Source: Microbacterium sp. zg-B96
GTDB lineage: Bacteria > Actinomycetota > Actinomycetes > Actinomycetales > Microbacteriaceae
Assembly: GCF_030246865.1 (NCBI RefSeq)
Contig: NZ_CP126738.1
Coordinates: 496,001 to 560,000 of the forward strand
Direction: 5' to 3'
Length of the DNA stretch: 64,000 nucleotides
The notes under the pieces were generated by a model. It was given only the letters and a program-made list of their open reading frames with translations, was not told where the DNA came from and searched no databases. Both the position numbers and the translations under genes were made by a program. Below, piece by piece: positions 50,903 to 60,837 of the stretch (positions are counted from its first letter, which is position 1; each line of letters starts with the position of its first letter).

Positions 50903-51678
50903 GCGAGGTCGCCACTGCCGCCCCGTCCGGCGTCCTGTGCCGCCAGCACGAGCAGTGCGGCGCTGTCGCGCACGCGGGAAAGGTGGCGGGCGGCGGCATC
51001 GAGGTCGCCGTCGGCCGTGGACAGCGCGACCCCGCCCACCAGCCGGCCGTCGCCGGAACGCACCGGCACGGCGATGCATGCACGGCCTTGGCCGTCGGGC
51101 TCGGCGTAGGCCGCGAAGTCGTGTTCGGTGACCTCCGCGGCGATGCGGCGGTGCTCGGCAGCAGTGATCCCTGACGACCGGGCGGTGCTGATCACCTCCG
51201 CGACGGCCTCGCGATCGGGGTGGGCGGTCAGCGGCGGGGCGAAGCCGGCCAGCAGCAGGCGTCCGATCGCGGTCGAGCCGAGCTGGCGCCGGGTGCGGTT
51301 CACCGACAGCAGCGGACGCATCGGGTCCTCGTCGACGACGACGACGCGGCCGCGCTGGTAGCGCACGAAATGCACGGCTTCGCCCGTCTGCATCCGCAGT
51401 TGTCCGATGATGTCGGGGGCGACGACAGGCTGTGTCGGGGCGACGAGGTGTGCCAGTTCGACCACGCGCACCCCCAGCAGGAATCCGTCGAGGGTCGGGT
51501 GGCGCAGCAGATACTCCTCGCTGACCAGGGCGTTGATCAGGCGGTAGGCGCTGGCCCGCGGCATGCCGAGGATGCGGGCGATGCCGTTCGCGGACAGCGA
51601 GGGACCGGCCCGGGCGACCTCTTCCAGCACCGCGAGCGCCTGTCCGACACCGCTGCGCAGACCCGATGGCCCGCTCAC
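50878..51678 (-). CDS. IclR-family transcriptional regulator
   Basis: A 266-residue regulator. The N-terminal winged helix (10-70) is GVGQALAVLEEVARAGPSLSANGIARILGMPRASAYRLINAL; the effector domain follows with MQTGEAVHFV, GSTAIGRLLLAG and ACIAVPV. IclR proteins usually repress an adjacent transport or catabolic operon and are relieved by a small carboxylate or amine-derived ligand. Its GTG overlaps the permease stop by 4 bp (GTGA), so regulator and transporter are co-expressed. The 3' end overlaps the signal peptidase gene by 25 bp. Confidence 0.9.
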   Translation of the reverse strand: MSGPSGLRSGVGQALAVLEEVARAGPSLSANGIARILGMPRASAYRLINALVSEEYLLRHPTLDGFLLGVRVVELAHLVAPTQPVVAPDIIGQLRMQTGEAVHFVRYQRGRVVVVDEDPMRPLLSVNRTRRQLGSTAIGRLLLAGFAPPLTAHPDREAVAEVISTARSSGITAAEHRRIAAEVTEHDFAAYAEPDGQGRACIAVPVRSGDGRLVGGVALSTADGDLDAAARHLSRVRDSAALLVLAAQDAGRGGSGDLAQGMSSVN

Positions 51679-53153
51679 GGCCGCGGCAGCCCGTCGCCGG
51701 GCGTCGCCAGGGCGTCCGCCGCGACCGGAGTGTCGTACGCGCCGGAGTGCGACGTCGACGTGCGGCCGGCACGGAACCGCACGACGTGGCCGAGCACCGC
51801 CATCGCGAGGACCACGGCGATGATCGCCAGCGCGGCGCGGTCGAGCCCGACCACCCCCATCACTTCGGTCACGGCGACCGCTCCCAGCGCGACGGTACCG
51901 ACGATCGCCGGCCACGACTCCCGCAGGGTGAACTCGCCCACCCGCAGCAGATAGGGCACCGCGGCTGCGCACACCAGCAGGTAGGCGATGAGGAACCCCA
52001 CCGGTGTGGCCAGTGCGATCGTGGCGTCCAGCAGTGAGCCGTGGCCGGCCCACGCCTGCAGGATGGTCCCGGTGGCGACCACACCGCCGACGGTGAGCGC
52101 AGCGCGATGCGGCGTCGCGAAGCGTTGCGAGGTGCGGCCGAGCCAGGCCGGCAGGATCCCCTCGCGCGCCATCGTGAAGACGAGCCGGACGAGGGCGTTC
52201 GTGCAGGCGAGGGTGCAGACGAGCCAGGATGCCGCGATGACGGCGTCGATGAGCGTCGCCGTCCACGGTGCCGACTCGAGCACCGACGCGGGCACCAGCG
52301 CCGAGGTGCGCCCTGCACAGCCGCTGGCCGCGGCCGACAGCTGGGCGCCGGTGCCGAACAGGTACACGATCGCGACGGCGACGGCCGTCCACACCAGCGC
52401 TCGGGGGACGCTGGCCAGCGGGCGCCGACTCTCGGGACCGAGTGTGGCGCCGCTTTCGAAGCCGACGAAGGACACCAGGGCGATCCCGATGCCGCCGGCC
52501 AGTGCCGATGGCGACGGCATCGCGCCGGGATCGGGCACCAACGGGGCAAGGTCCCACCCGGTGCCGGCAAAGACGACGGCCGTCACCGCCAGGATCGCCG
52601 CCACCGCGACCGACTCGATCACGAGCATCACGCGCGTGGACGCGCGGGCGCCGCACACGATGACCACGACGATGATCGCCGTGCAACCGAGCGCAAGCAG
52701 GACGGTGGTCGCGGCATCCTCCCCGTTCCCTGCGGTGATGAGGCCGCCCAGTCGGCGCACGCCGCTGCGCAGCGTGTCGATGGCGACACTCGCGTACCCC
52801 AGGGCGATGGCGGCGCCGGCGGCGATCCCCACGATCGGGCCGAGGCCGCGGGTCACGAAGGTGTAGATGCCGCCCGCGGCCGAGATGCGCCGCGCGAACA
52901 CCGACATCGTCAGCGCCACGAGCACCACCACCGCGGCAGTCAGCAAGAGCGCCACGAACGAGAACGAACCCAGGTGGCCGACCAGGCCGCCGGAGTGGGT
53001 GAGCAGCACGCCCGCCGGAGCCACGGCCGCCACCGACTGGGCGACGAGGTCGACTGTGCGCACCGACCCCCGGCGCAGCCCGTGCAGCGGCGACCGGGCC
53101 GACAGGCTCGCCGCCGGCTGCCGCCGGGAGATCGCGTCGCTCAGTGCGCTCAT
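51675..53153 (-). CDS. APC-superfamily amino acid/amine permease
   Basis: A 492-residue transporter with 12 predicted helices. The N-terminal block GSVRTVDLVAQSVAAVAPAGVLL and the helix-3/6 features ISAAGGIYTFVTRGLGPIVGIAAG and SFVGFESGATLGPES are typical of the APC family (amino-acid/polyamine/organocation). The substrate is unknown; ethanolamine, polyamine or amino-acid permeases are closest in appearance. It is the first gene of the permease-IclR pair. A link to the convergent amine-oxidase-like gene would make sense if both deal with primary amines, but it is inference. Confidence 0.88.
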   Translation of the reverse strand: MSALSDAISRRQPAASLSARSPLHGLRRGSVRTVDLVAQSVAAVAPAGVLLTHSGGLVGHLGSFSFVALLLTAAVVVLVALTMSVFARRISAAGGIYTFVTRGLGPIVGIAAGAAIALGYASVAIDTLRSGVRRLGGLITAGNGEDAATTVLLALGCTAIIVVVIVCGARASTRVMLVIESVAVAAILAVTAVVFAGTGWDLAPLVPDPGAMPSPSALAGGIGIALVSFVGFESGATLGPESRRPLASVPRALVWTAVAVAIVYLFGTGAQLSAAASGCAGRTSALVPASVLESAPWTATLIDAVIAASWLVCTLACTNALVRLVFTMAREGILPAWLGRTSQRFATPHRAALTVGGVVATGTILQAWAGHGSLLDATIALATPVGFLIAYLLVCAAAVPYLLRVGEFTLRESWPAIVGTVALGAVAVTEVMGVVGLDRAALAIIAVVLAMAVLGHVVRFRAGRTSTSHSGAYDTPVAADALATPGDGLPRP

Positions 53154-53319
53154 GTGCCCTCCCGGCGGGAGGCTACGCCCGCGGTGTTGCGTATCGCGCT
53201 CGCCGGTGTTTCCGGCGCGTGACTCGGTGTGAGCCGCCGAGGCCAGCCCGCCGGTCGCGCCGCCCCGCCGCGACCCGCCGCCGCGCCCCGCCCGGGCCGG
53301 GCGGGCCGGGCCCACCGGT

Positions 53320-53384
53320 GAGAAACCACTTTCCGGATCAGAAACCACGCGACGCGTGGTGTCTCGACCGAGAAGTGGTTTCTC
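53320..53384. repeat. 65-bp nested inverted repeat, copy 4
   Basis: Fourth copy, in the 286-bp divergent gap between the permease and coaA; the rest of that gap is very GC-rich with no gene seen. Sub-units are GAGAAACCAC (53320), CAGAAACCAC (53339), GTGGTGTCTC (53356) and GTGGTTTCTC (53375). It is the best-paired copy, with a near-perfect outer stem. Confidence 0.87.
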
Positions 53385-53439
53385 ACGCGGCGCGGGCGGC
53401 TGCGCGGATGCCGCGGTGCGCCCGGATACGATGGGCGCG

Positions 53440-54408
53440 ATGGCCGAGACCACTGCTGTGAGCGAAGACGCTGCGCCCGAGCCCCTCGCGCGCGAGCTCT
53501 ACCGCGAGATCGACCGTGCCGACTGGGCGCGCCTGGCGCGCGGCATGCCGAACCCGCTGTCCGAGACCGAGGTCGTGCAGCTGCGCGGCATCGGCGACCG
53601 GCTCGACATGGACGAGGTGCGGGAGGTGTACCTGCCGCTCAGCCGCCTGCTGTCGCTGTACGCCGAGAACACCAAGCGCCTCGGTGCCGAAGAGAGCGCG
53701 TTCCTGGGGGAGTCCGACACCACGACGCCGTTCGTCGTGGGAGTGGCCGGTTCCGTCGCGGTCGGCAAATCCACGATCGCGCGCCTGCTGCGGGAACTCA
53801 TGAGTCGGTGGCCCGGCACCCCACGCGTCGAGCTGATCACCACCGACGGCTTCCTCTACCCCAATGCCGAACTCGAGCGCCGCGGCATCATGCACCGCAA
53901 GGGCTTCCCGGAGTCGTACGACCGCCGCGCGCTCGTGGCGTTCCTCACCGAGGTGAAAAGCGGTGCCGCCGAGGTGCGCGCGCCCTTCTATTCGCACATG
54001 CGGTACGACATCATCCCCGACGCGCACGTCACGGTGCGCCGTCCCGATGTCGTCATCGTCGAGGGGCTGAACGTGCTGCAGCCGCCGCCGTCACCCAACG
54101 ACGTCGCCGTCAGCGACCTGTTCGACTTCTCTATCTACATCGATGCCGACGCCGACCACATCACGCAGTGGTTCGTCGACCGGTTCCTCGCCCTGCGGCG
54201 GGCAGCGTTCGCCAACCCGAACTCGTTCTTCAACCGGTTCGCCGACATCGCCGACGACGAGGCCGTCACCCGCGCCCTGGGGTTCTGGAACGACATCAAC
54301 CTGCCGAACCTTCGGGAGAACGTCGAGCCGACCAAGCACCGCGGCACGCTGGTGCTGCACAAGGGTGCCGACCACGCCGTGGAGCGGGTGCTGCTGCGCA
54401 AGCTGTGA
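53440..54408 (+). CDS. coaA: Type I pantothenate kinase
   Basis: A 322-residue CoaA. The Walker A motif is GVAGSVAVGKST (Lys110); further blocks include ELITTDGFLYPN, MHRKGFPESYDRRAL and VIVEGLNVLQ, and the C-terminal FFNRFADI. It phosphorylates pantothenate, the committed step of CoA synthesis, and is feedback-inhibited by CoA in characterised homologs. An in-frame ATG three codons upstream (53431) is equally possible. It stands alone, convergent with the acetyltransferase 39 bp downstream, where two GGATGCC words sit. Confidence 0.95.
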   Translation: MAETTAVSEDAAPEPLARELYREIDRADWARLARGMPNPLSETEVVQLRGIGDRLDMDEVREVYLPLSRLLSLYAENTKRLGAEESAFLGESDTTTPFVVGVAGSVAVGKSTIARLLRELMSRWPGTPRVELITTDGFLYPNAELERRGIMHRKGFPESYDRRALVAFLTEVKSGAAEVRAPFYSHMRYDIIPDAHVTVRRPDVVIVEGLNVLQPPPSPNDVAVSDLFDFSIYIDADADHITQWFVDRFLALRRAAFANPNSFFNRFADIADDEAVTRALGFWNDINLPNLRENVEPTKHRGTLVLHKGADHAVERVLLRKL

Positions 54409-54447
54409 GTGGCGCGGGCGGGTGGATGCCGCAGCGCGCGGATGCCG

Positions 54448-55053
54448 CTACGCGAGCAGCCGCAGCGACTCGCCATCGGCGGCGTAGCGCTCGCCGGAAT
54501 CAGGGCACACCCACGCGTCCCCGTCGGCCACGAGCGGCCGTCCCACCCGCCCGACCCACCCGATCCTCCGGGCAGGAACCCCGGCGACCAGCGCATGCGC
54601 CGGCACGTCCTTCGTGACCACAGCGCCTGCCGCCACCAGCGCCCACGCGCCGATGGTCACCGGCGCGATGCACACCGACCGTGCTCCGATCGACGCGCCC
54701 TGTTCGACGGTCACCCCCACCGCGTTCCAGTCGTCGGCGTTCTTGAGTGACCCGTCGGGATTGGCCGCACGCGGGAATTCGTCGTTGGTGAAGACGACGG
54801 CGGGCCCGATGAAGACGCCGTCGCCGACGACCGCGGGCTCATACACCAGCGCGTAATTCTGCACTTTGCAGGCGTCGCCGAGCACGACGCCCGGGCCGAT
54901 GTACGCGCCGCGGCCGATGTTGCAGTCGGCCCCCAGCCGGGCGCCCGCGCGGACCTGCGCCAGGTGCCACACGCGTGTGCGGGCTCCCAGCACCACACCT
55001 TCGTCGATGTCGGCAGACGGCTGCACGACGGGTGCGTCGGCGGTGGAGGTCAT
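54448..55053 (-). CDS. WlbB/WbpD-like sugar N-acetyltransferase
   Basis: A 201-residue left-handed beta-helix protein. Hexapeptide repeats run from residue 20 to 165 (GARTRVWHLAQVRAGARLGADCNIG), with the family block VFIGPAVVFTNDEFPRA carrying the catalytic-type Asn-Asp, and ALVAGVPARRIGWVGRVG at the end. WlbB/WbpD acetylates the 3-amino group of UDP-2-acetamido-3-amino-sugars. A short C-terminal extension (CPDSGERY) is usual in actinobacterial homologs. It has GAGGAAC upstream and is divergent from the DUF4082 gene. Confidence 0.85.
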   Translation of the reverse strand: MTSTADAPVVQPSADIDEGVVLGARTRVWHLAQVRAGARLGADCNIGRGAYIGPGVVLGDACKVQNYALVYEPAVVGDGVFIGPAVVFTNDEFPRAANPDGSLKNADDWNAVGVTVEQGASIGARSVCIAPVTIGAWALVAAGAVVTKDVPAHALVAGVPARRIGWVGRVGRPLVADGDAWVCPDSGERYAADGESLRLLA

Positions 55054-55256
55054 GGTGTTCCTCTCGGATGGGGCGGGATCGGCCGGCGCCGGAAATCCGT
55101 GCTCCGAATTGTATTGTGCGCGATCGACGGTTGTGGATACACTGCCCGCGGGGATACCGGTTGTGTCCGCGCCGGGGAGGCGCAGACACGACGTCGATGA
55201 GAATGCTCGTCGTCGTGCCGGGTTATGGCTTGCAGTGCTCGCTCGTGCTGCAGGCG

Positions 55257-55288
55257 ACTGGGGAAGAGCATGGGGAATCTGGGGACCG
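55257..55288 (+). promoter_or_regulatory. Conserved leader motif, copy 1
   Basis: ACTGGGGAAGAGCA followed by TGGGGAATCTGGGGACCG. Nearly the same sequence occurs at 60838-60872 directly before the oxidoreductase gene. It spans the chosen ATG (55270) of the DUF4082 gene, so it may be a shared translational or transcript-level control element and that start may be further downstream. Confidence 0.5.
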
Positions 55289-58200
55289 CTGCGGCATTGC
55301 CGACGGCATCCGCTCGGCGCGCGCAGCGGCTGGTCACGATGGTCGTGATCGCCGCCGCGCTCGGCGCCGCGCTGGTCGCGATGCAGCCGTCGCCGCGCGC
55401 CGAAGCGGCGAGCCCCTGCGGCGCCGACATCAACCCGGTGGTCTGTGAGAACGAGAACATGGGCACGGACCCTGAGGTATGGGACATCGAGGGCGCCGGA
55501 GACCCGACCATCCAGGGTTTCGCGACCGACATCAGCGTGAACGCCGGGTCCGCCATCGATTTCAAGATCGACACGGATGCCGCCGATTACGACATCGACA
55601 TTTACCGCACCGGTTGGTACCAGGGTAAGGGCGCCCGCTTCATCCAGTCGGTCGAGCCGTCGCTGATCGCGCCGCAGGCGAACGAGTGCCGGACGGACGA
55701 GGCCACCGAGCTCTACGACTGCGGCACCTGGGACGTGTCGGCGACGTGGAACGTTCCGGCCAGTGCGGTGTCGGGCGTGTACATCGCGCTGCTCGATCGC
55801 GCAGACACCGGCGGACAGAGTCACATCACCTTCATCGTCCGCAACGACGGGAACACCTCCGATGTGCTCTTCCAGACGTCGGATCCGACCTGGCACGCAT
55901 ACAACATCTATGGCGGCTCCGACTTCTACGCCGGCGCCGCGAACGGCCGGGCATACAAGGTCAGCTACAACCGGCCGTTTGCGACCAGGCAAGGCCTCAC
56001 GGCCCGCGATTTCTACTTCAGCTCCGAGTACGCCACCGTGCGCTTCCTGGAGCGCAACGGGTACGACGTGAGCTACCTCGCCGGCGTGGACACCGACCGC
56101 CGCGGCAGCGAGCTGCTCAACCACAACGTTTTCCTCTCCGTCGGTCACGACGAGTACTGGTCGGGCGCGCAGCGTGCCAACATCGAGGCTGCTCGGGATG
56201 CCGGCGTCAACCTTCAGTTCCTCACTGGCAACGAGGGCTACTGGCGCACGCGGTATGAGCCCTCCATCGACGACTCGCACGCCGACTACCGCACGCTGGT
56301 CTCGTACAAGGAGACCTGGTCCAGAGCGAAGATCGACCCGTCACCTGAGTGGACCGGTACCTGGCGGGATCCCCGCTTCGCGGATGCATCGCAGGGCGGG
56401 CATCTGCCAGAGAACAGCTTGACCGGCACGATGTTCATGGTCAACGAGGTCTACCTCCCGCTGACGGTCTCGTCCGAGGAGGGCAAGAATCGCCTGTGGC
56501 GTGGCACATCGCTGGGGTCGCTCACTCCGGGGACGTCGGCGCAGCTGACCGAAGACACCGTCGGCTACGAATCCAATGAGGACGTCGACAACGGGTTCCG
56601 ACCCGAGGGCCTGATCCGACTTTCCACGACCGTGGGCACGACGCCGGAGTATCTCCGTGACTACGGCAACACGGTCACCGACGGAACAACGAAGCACCAC
56701 ATCACTCTGTACCGGGCGGCCAGCGGCGCCCTGGTGTTCTCGGCGGCGAGCGTGCAGTGGGCCTGGGGACTTGACAGTGATCACGATGGGCCGCAGCATC
56801 CGGCAGATCAGCGGATGCAGCAGGCGCAGGTGAACCTCCTCGCCGACATGGGCGCGCGGCCGGGCAGCATCATGCCAGGCCTCGTGGCCACCTCTGCGAG
56901 CAGCGATACCTCGCCGCCGACGACAACCATCACTTCGCCACCGCCCGGTGCGACGGCTGCGCACGGCTCTAGAGTGACTGTGACGGGCGCGGCGACGGAC
57001 AGCGACGGCCGCGTCGCGGGGGTGGAGGTATCCACCGATGAGGGTCGCAGTTGGCATGCGGCTGAGGGAACGACCTCGTGGTCGTACAGCTACATACAGC
57101 AGGGCTCCGGAACCACGGCGATCATCGCTCGTGCCATCGACGATTCGGCGAACTTCTCACCTGGTGGCACGACCCGCGACGTCGAGGTGATCGGCCCGTA
57201 CTCAGTACTCGGCGAGGTCACGCCCGAGATTCTCTCCGTAGACGACGATGACGGGGTGGAGTTGGGTTTGCGGTTCAGCTCAGCCTCCGATGGCTTCGTC
57301 ACCGGGGTGCGCTTCTACAAAGGACCTGCCAACACGGGCACGCACACTGGCTCGCTGTGGGATGAGGCGGGCAACCGCTTGGCAACGGTGGTCTTCGATG
57401 ACGAAAGCGCTTCGGGGTGGCAGGAGGCGTCGTTCACGGCCCCCGTGGAGATTCTTGCAGGGACGACCTACACCGTCTCGTACACGGCGCCGCAGGGCGG
57501 CTACTCGATGACCGGGTCGTATTGGCCTTATAAGGCAGGGACCGCATCGCCCCTGACCGTTTCCACGGAAGTGGGCGCGGGCGCTGCGGGTGTGTTCGGG
57601 AATTCGGGGACCCGGCCCGTCGAGACATGGCACGAGTCGAATTACTTTGTGGACGTCGCCTTCGAATCGTCGGACACGTCGCCGCTGCGGATTGCATCGC
57701 GGTCGCCGCAGGCGGACGCCTCCAGTACCGCTCTAGAGGTGCCGATCACCGGAACCTTCACCCGCGCCGCCGACCCCGCGTCGGTAGCGCTCATCGTGCG
57801 GAGCGCGGACGGGCAAGAGGTGCCGGGAACGGTCTCGTACAACGAGCAGACGCGCACCGTTCGGTTCTCGTCGACAGTAGGTTTTTCTCCGGCCACGAGG
57901 TACACCGTTGTTCCCACGGGGTCGGATGAGAACGGCGTCGAACTCGCCGCCGATTCGGGATGGAGCTTCACAACCCAATCCGCCGACCTTCCCGAAGGTC
58001 AATGCCCGTGTTCCCTGTTCCTCGAAAGCTCCAGGCCGATCATCGAGTCCACCGCGGATGACGATCTGGTGACGCTCGGCGTGCGGTTTGCCGTGTCGAC
58101 GCCTGGCGCGATCGCCGCGCTGAAGTTCTTCAAGGGAAGCGCCAACACCGGCCCGCATCGCGTCGCGCTGTGGGGAGCCGATGGCGTGCAATTGGCCGAG

Positions 58201-60804
58201 GCGGATGCCGTCGCTGGATCATCGCACGGCTGGCAGACGGTGTACCTGGACCAGGCGGTTGATGTGGTTCCCGGAGAAACCTATTTGGCCTCCTACCTGG
58301 CTCCTGCAGGTGGCTATTCCAGCAGTGTGGGCCAGTTCGGCGCGTCTGGCTATACGCGGGGACCACTGTCCGTGCCCGCGAATGGGGGCGCATTCACCTA
58401 TGCCGACGGGTTCCCGTCGCAGTCGTCGTCAACGAACTACGCAATGGACCTGGTGTTCGAGGATGCTCCGACGGCGCCGACGGCGACGAACTTCACACCT
58501 GAGCGGGACGCATCTGATGCGTCTGCGGATACGACGCTATCGGTCGGCTTCTCGCACCCGATCGCCGCCGGCGTGGCCGGCTCGGTGCGCGCGAACGGGG
58601 CGGCTGTCGAGGGTAACTGGCTGCTGTCGACGGATGGCCGCTCACTCGAGTTCAGTCCGGCGACGGCTCTGCCGTCGGGCGCGGCGGTGACCGTCGACAT
58701 CACCGCCGTGATCGGCACCGACGGCACCGCAGGACCCGACGTCTCATGGTCGTTCCAGGTCGCGGATTCGAGTCCCAGCGTGACGACATTCTTCGGCGAC
58801 GCCGCGCCCGCGCTTACGGCAGTCGCTTCGGAAGCCGCCTCGGTGGAACTGGGCATGGCGTTCCGCTCCTCGGTGGCAGGCGAAGTGCGCGCGATCCGCT
58901 TCTACAAGGGGGCCGGAACCGCGGGCACGCACACCGGATCGCTGTGGTCCCCGACAGGCGAACGTCTGGCAGAGGTCGCTTTCGTGGGCGGGGGCACCGG
59001 CGGATGGCAACGCGCAGTCCTCCCGGAACCTGTCGAGATCCAGCCGGGCGCACTATACACGGTGTCCTACTTCGCTCCGCAGGGCCGATACGCATACAAG
59101 AGTGGCGGGCTCGGAGCACCCGTCACGAGCGGTCCGCTGACGGCTGAGAGCCCGGCGAACGGCCGCTACCGCTACGGTGCAGGCGGAGCGATGCCCGATG
59201 CGGTGTGGGACTCGACGAACTACTTCGCAGATGTGGAGTTCGTCGTCGACAGCGACGACCCCCACGCGCCGCCCACGGTCGCTGAAGTGACGCCCGCCCG
59301 CGACGCCACGGGCGTACCGGTCGGCTCTTCGGTCACAGCGGCGCTCGACCGGATGTCTCCGGAACTGTCGCTCACCCTCAGCAGCGAGGCGGGCGTCGTC
59401 ACCGGCGAGGTCGCCGTCGACCCGGGAAGCGCAGCCGTCTCGTTCGTTCCGTCGACCGACCTCGCTCCCTACACGACATACACCGCAGTGGTCACGCTCG
59501 CGGGAGCGACGCTGGATTCCTGGACGTTCCGAACCGCGCGCGCCCCCGTGACAGGCACCGCCGAGACGCTCTTCGGCAACGAAATGCCTGCAATCGCCGC
59601 GGCGGCGGACAACGCGTCGGTCGAGGTCGGCACGGCCTTCCACGTCGCGCAGGCGGGAGCCGTCACCGCAATTCGGTTCTACAAAGGCGAATCCAATACC
59701 GGGACACACCGCGGAACACTGTGGTCATCGAGCGGTGAGGTCCTTGCGCGCGTGACGTTCTCTCATGAGACGGCGTCGGGGTGGCAACGGGCTGAGTTGA
59801 CGGACCCGATCGAGGTACTGCCGGGGGAGAGCTATGTCGTCTCCTATCTGGCGCCGACCGGGAGGTTTGCAGTCCAATCGGAGTACTTCCAGACGGCGAA
59901 GGTCAGCGGACGGATCACGGCACCGGCAGTCGCAAACGGCCGGTTCCTCTATGCCGCCGAAGGTGGCTTCCCTACCTATTCGTGGAGTGCTTCCAGCTAC
60001 TTCGTCGATGCTGAGGTCGTCTTTGCGGAACCGGAGCCGCTGGCACCCATCACGCTTCAGTCCACCACGCCCGATGGCGGTGCCGCGGAAGTTGCACCCA
60101 CGGAGGTGGTATCCGCGGTGTTGAGCGCGGACGAGTCCGGGGCCACGATCGGACTGTCCGCAGCGGACGGACCTGTCGCCGGTGCCGGCACATACGACAG
60201 CGGAACGCGCACCGTCGCATTCACGCCGAGCGAGCCGCTCGACTGGGGTGCGACATATACCGCGACGGTCAGCGTGCCAGGGCGTGGAGTGCTCGCAAAC
60301 TCATGGAGCTTCACCACCGTCGGAGAACCGGTCGTGCGTGACGCGGTGTCGATCTTCGGAGACGCGTTGCCGCAGCACGCCGCGTGGGACGACCCGGACA
60401 CGATTCAGGTCGGCACGCGATTCACCGTCGATACCGCGGGGTGGGCCACCGCCATCCGCTTCTATAAGGGCGCCGCGAACACCGGGGAGCACACAGGCTT
60501 CCTGTGGCGTGACGGCCTCGTGAAGCTCGCGGAGTTGAACTTCGCCGATGAGACGGCCGATGGCTGGCAGACAGCGATCTTCGACGCGCCGATCGACCTC
60601 GTGCCCGGTGTTGAGTACCGGGTGGGATTGCACAGCACCACGGGGCGGTATGCGGTGGATCTCGGGGCGTTCGCCGATCCGACGACGTTTGGGCATTTCG
60701 CGATACCGGCTGACGGCGGCACCTACACCTATTCAAGGGACTATCCGGTGAATCTGTCGCGCCACAACTACTGGGTGGACGTATTGTTCGTCCCCTCCGG
60801 CTAG
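55270..60804 (+). CDS. Giant secreted DMFase-like/DUF4082 repeat protein
   Basis: A 1,844-residue exported protein. The signal peptide contains RRAQRLVTMVVIAAALGAALVAM. Residues 60-545 match the N,N-dimethylformamidase large-subunit C-terminal family (GYDVSYLAGVDTDRRG, then FLSVGHDEYWSGAQRANIEAARDAGVNL). An Ig-like module (about 555-640) is followed by five DUF4082 domains, each with RFYKG..NTGTHTG and a W..A.F..P.....G..Y.VSY pattern, separated by Big_5-type Ig domains; the unit recurs about every 780 nt (57190, 58000, 58780, 59560, 60340). There is no sortase signal. It sits inside a nucleotide-sugar cluster, suggesting a surface-glycan role. The ATG at 55270 has GGGGAAGAGC upstream. Confidence 0.85.
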   Translation: MGNLGTAAALPTASARRAQRLVTMVVIAAALGAALVAMQPSPRAEAASPCGADINPVVCENENMGTDPEVWDIEGAGDPTIQGFATDISVNAGSAIDFKIDTDAADYDIDIYRTGWYQGKGARFIQSVEPSLIAPQANECRTDEATELYDCGTWDVSATWNVPASAVSGVYIALLDRADTGGQSHITFIVRNDGNTSDVLFQTSDPTWHAYNIYGGSDFYAGAANGRAYKVSYNRPFATRQGLTARDFYFSSEYATVRFLERNGYDVSYLAGVDTDRRGSELLNHNVFLSVGHDEYWSGAQRANIEAARDAGVNLQFLTGNEGYWRTRYEPSIDDSHADYRTLVSYKETWSRAKIDPSPEWTGTWRDPRFADASQGGHLPENSLTGTMFMVNEVYLPLTVSSEEGKNRLWRGTSLGSLTPGTSAQLTEDTVGYESNEDVDNGFRPEGLIRLSTTVGTTPEYLRDYGNTVTDGTTKHHITLYRAASGALVFSAASVQWAWGLDSDHDGPQHPADQRMQQAQVNLLADMGARPGSIMPGLVATSASSDTSPPTTTITSPPPGATAAHGSRVTVTGAATDSDGRVAGVEVSTDEGRSWHAAEGTTSWSYSYIQQGSGTTAIIARAIDDSANFSPGGTTRDVEVIGPYSVLGEVTPEILSVDDDDGVELGLRFSSASDGFVTGVRFYKGPANTGTHTGSLWDEAGNRLATVVFDDESASGWQEASFTAPVEILAGTTYTVSYTAPQGGYSMTGSYWPYKAGTASPLTVSTEVGAGAAGVFGNSGTRPVETWHESNYFVDVAFESSDTSPLRIASRSPQADASSTALEVPITGTFTRAADPASVALIVRSADGQEVPGTVSYNEQTRTVRFSSTVGFSPATRYTVVPTGSDENGVELAADSGWSFTTQSADLPEGQCPCSLFLESSRPIIESTADDDLVTLGVRFAVSTPGAIAALKFFKGSANTGPHRVALWGADGVQLAEADAVAGSSHGWQTVYLDQAVDVVPGETYLASYLAPAGGYSSSVGQFGASGYTRGPLSVPANGGAFTYADGFPSQSSSTNYAMDLVFEDAPTAPTATNFTPERDASDASADTTLSVGFSHPIAAGVAGSVRANGAAVEGNWLLSTDGRSLEFSPATALPSGAAVTVDITAVIGTDGTAGPDVSWSFQVADSSPSVTTFFGDAAPALTAVASEAASVELGMAFRSSVAGEVRAIRFYKGAGTAGTHTGSLWSPTGERLAEVAFVGGGTGGWQRAVLPEPVEIQPGALYTVSYFAPQGRYAYKSGGLGAPVTSGPLTAESPANGRYRYGAGGAMPDAVWDSTNYFADVEFVVDSDDPHAPPTVAEVTPARDATGVPVGSSVTAALDRMSPELSLTLSSEAGVVTGEVAVDPGSAAVSFVPSTDLAPYTTYTAVVTLAGATLDSWTFRTARAPVTGTAETLFGNEMPAIAAAADNASVEVGTAFHVAQAGAVTAIRFYKGESNTGTHRGTLWSSSGEVLARVTFSHETASGWQRAELTDPIEVLPGESYVVSYLAPTGRFAVQSEYFQTAKVSGRITAPAVANGRFLYAAEGGFPTYSWSASSYFVDAEVVFAEPEPLAPITLQSTTPDGGAAEVAPTEVVSAVLSADESGATIGLSAADGPVAGAGTYDSGTRTVAFTPSEPLDWGATYTATVSVPGRGVLANSWSFTTVGEPVVRDAVSIFGDALPQHAAWDDPDTIQVGTRFTVDTAGWATAIRFYKGAANTGEHTGFLWRDGLVKLAELNFADETADGWQTAIFDAPIDLVPGVEYRVGLHSTTGRYAVDLGAFADPTTFGHFAIPADGGTYTYSRDYPVNLSRHNYWVDVLFVPSG

Positions 60805-60837
60805 CGGCTCGGCCGCCCGCGGTGACAGGACCGCACA

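Noticed and set aside
50285..51772. 495-codon minus-strand frame across the signal peptidase and IclR genes
   Set aside because: Arg/Pro/Gly-rich product in a different frame from IclR; a shadow.
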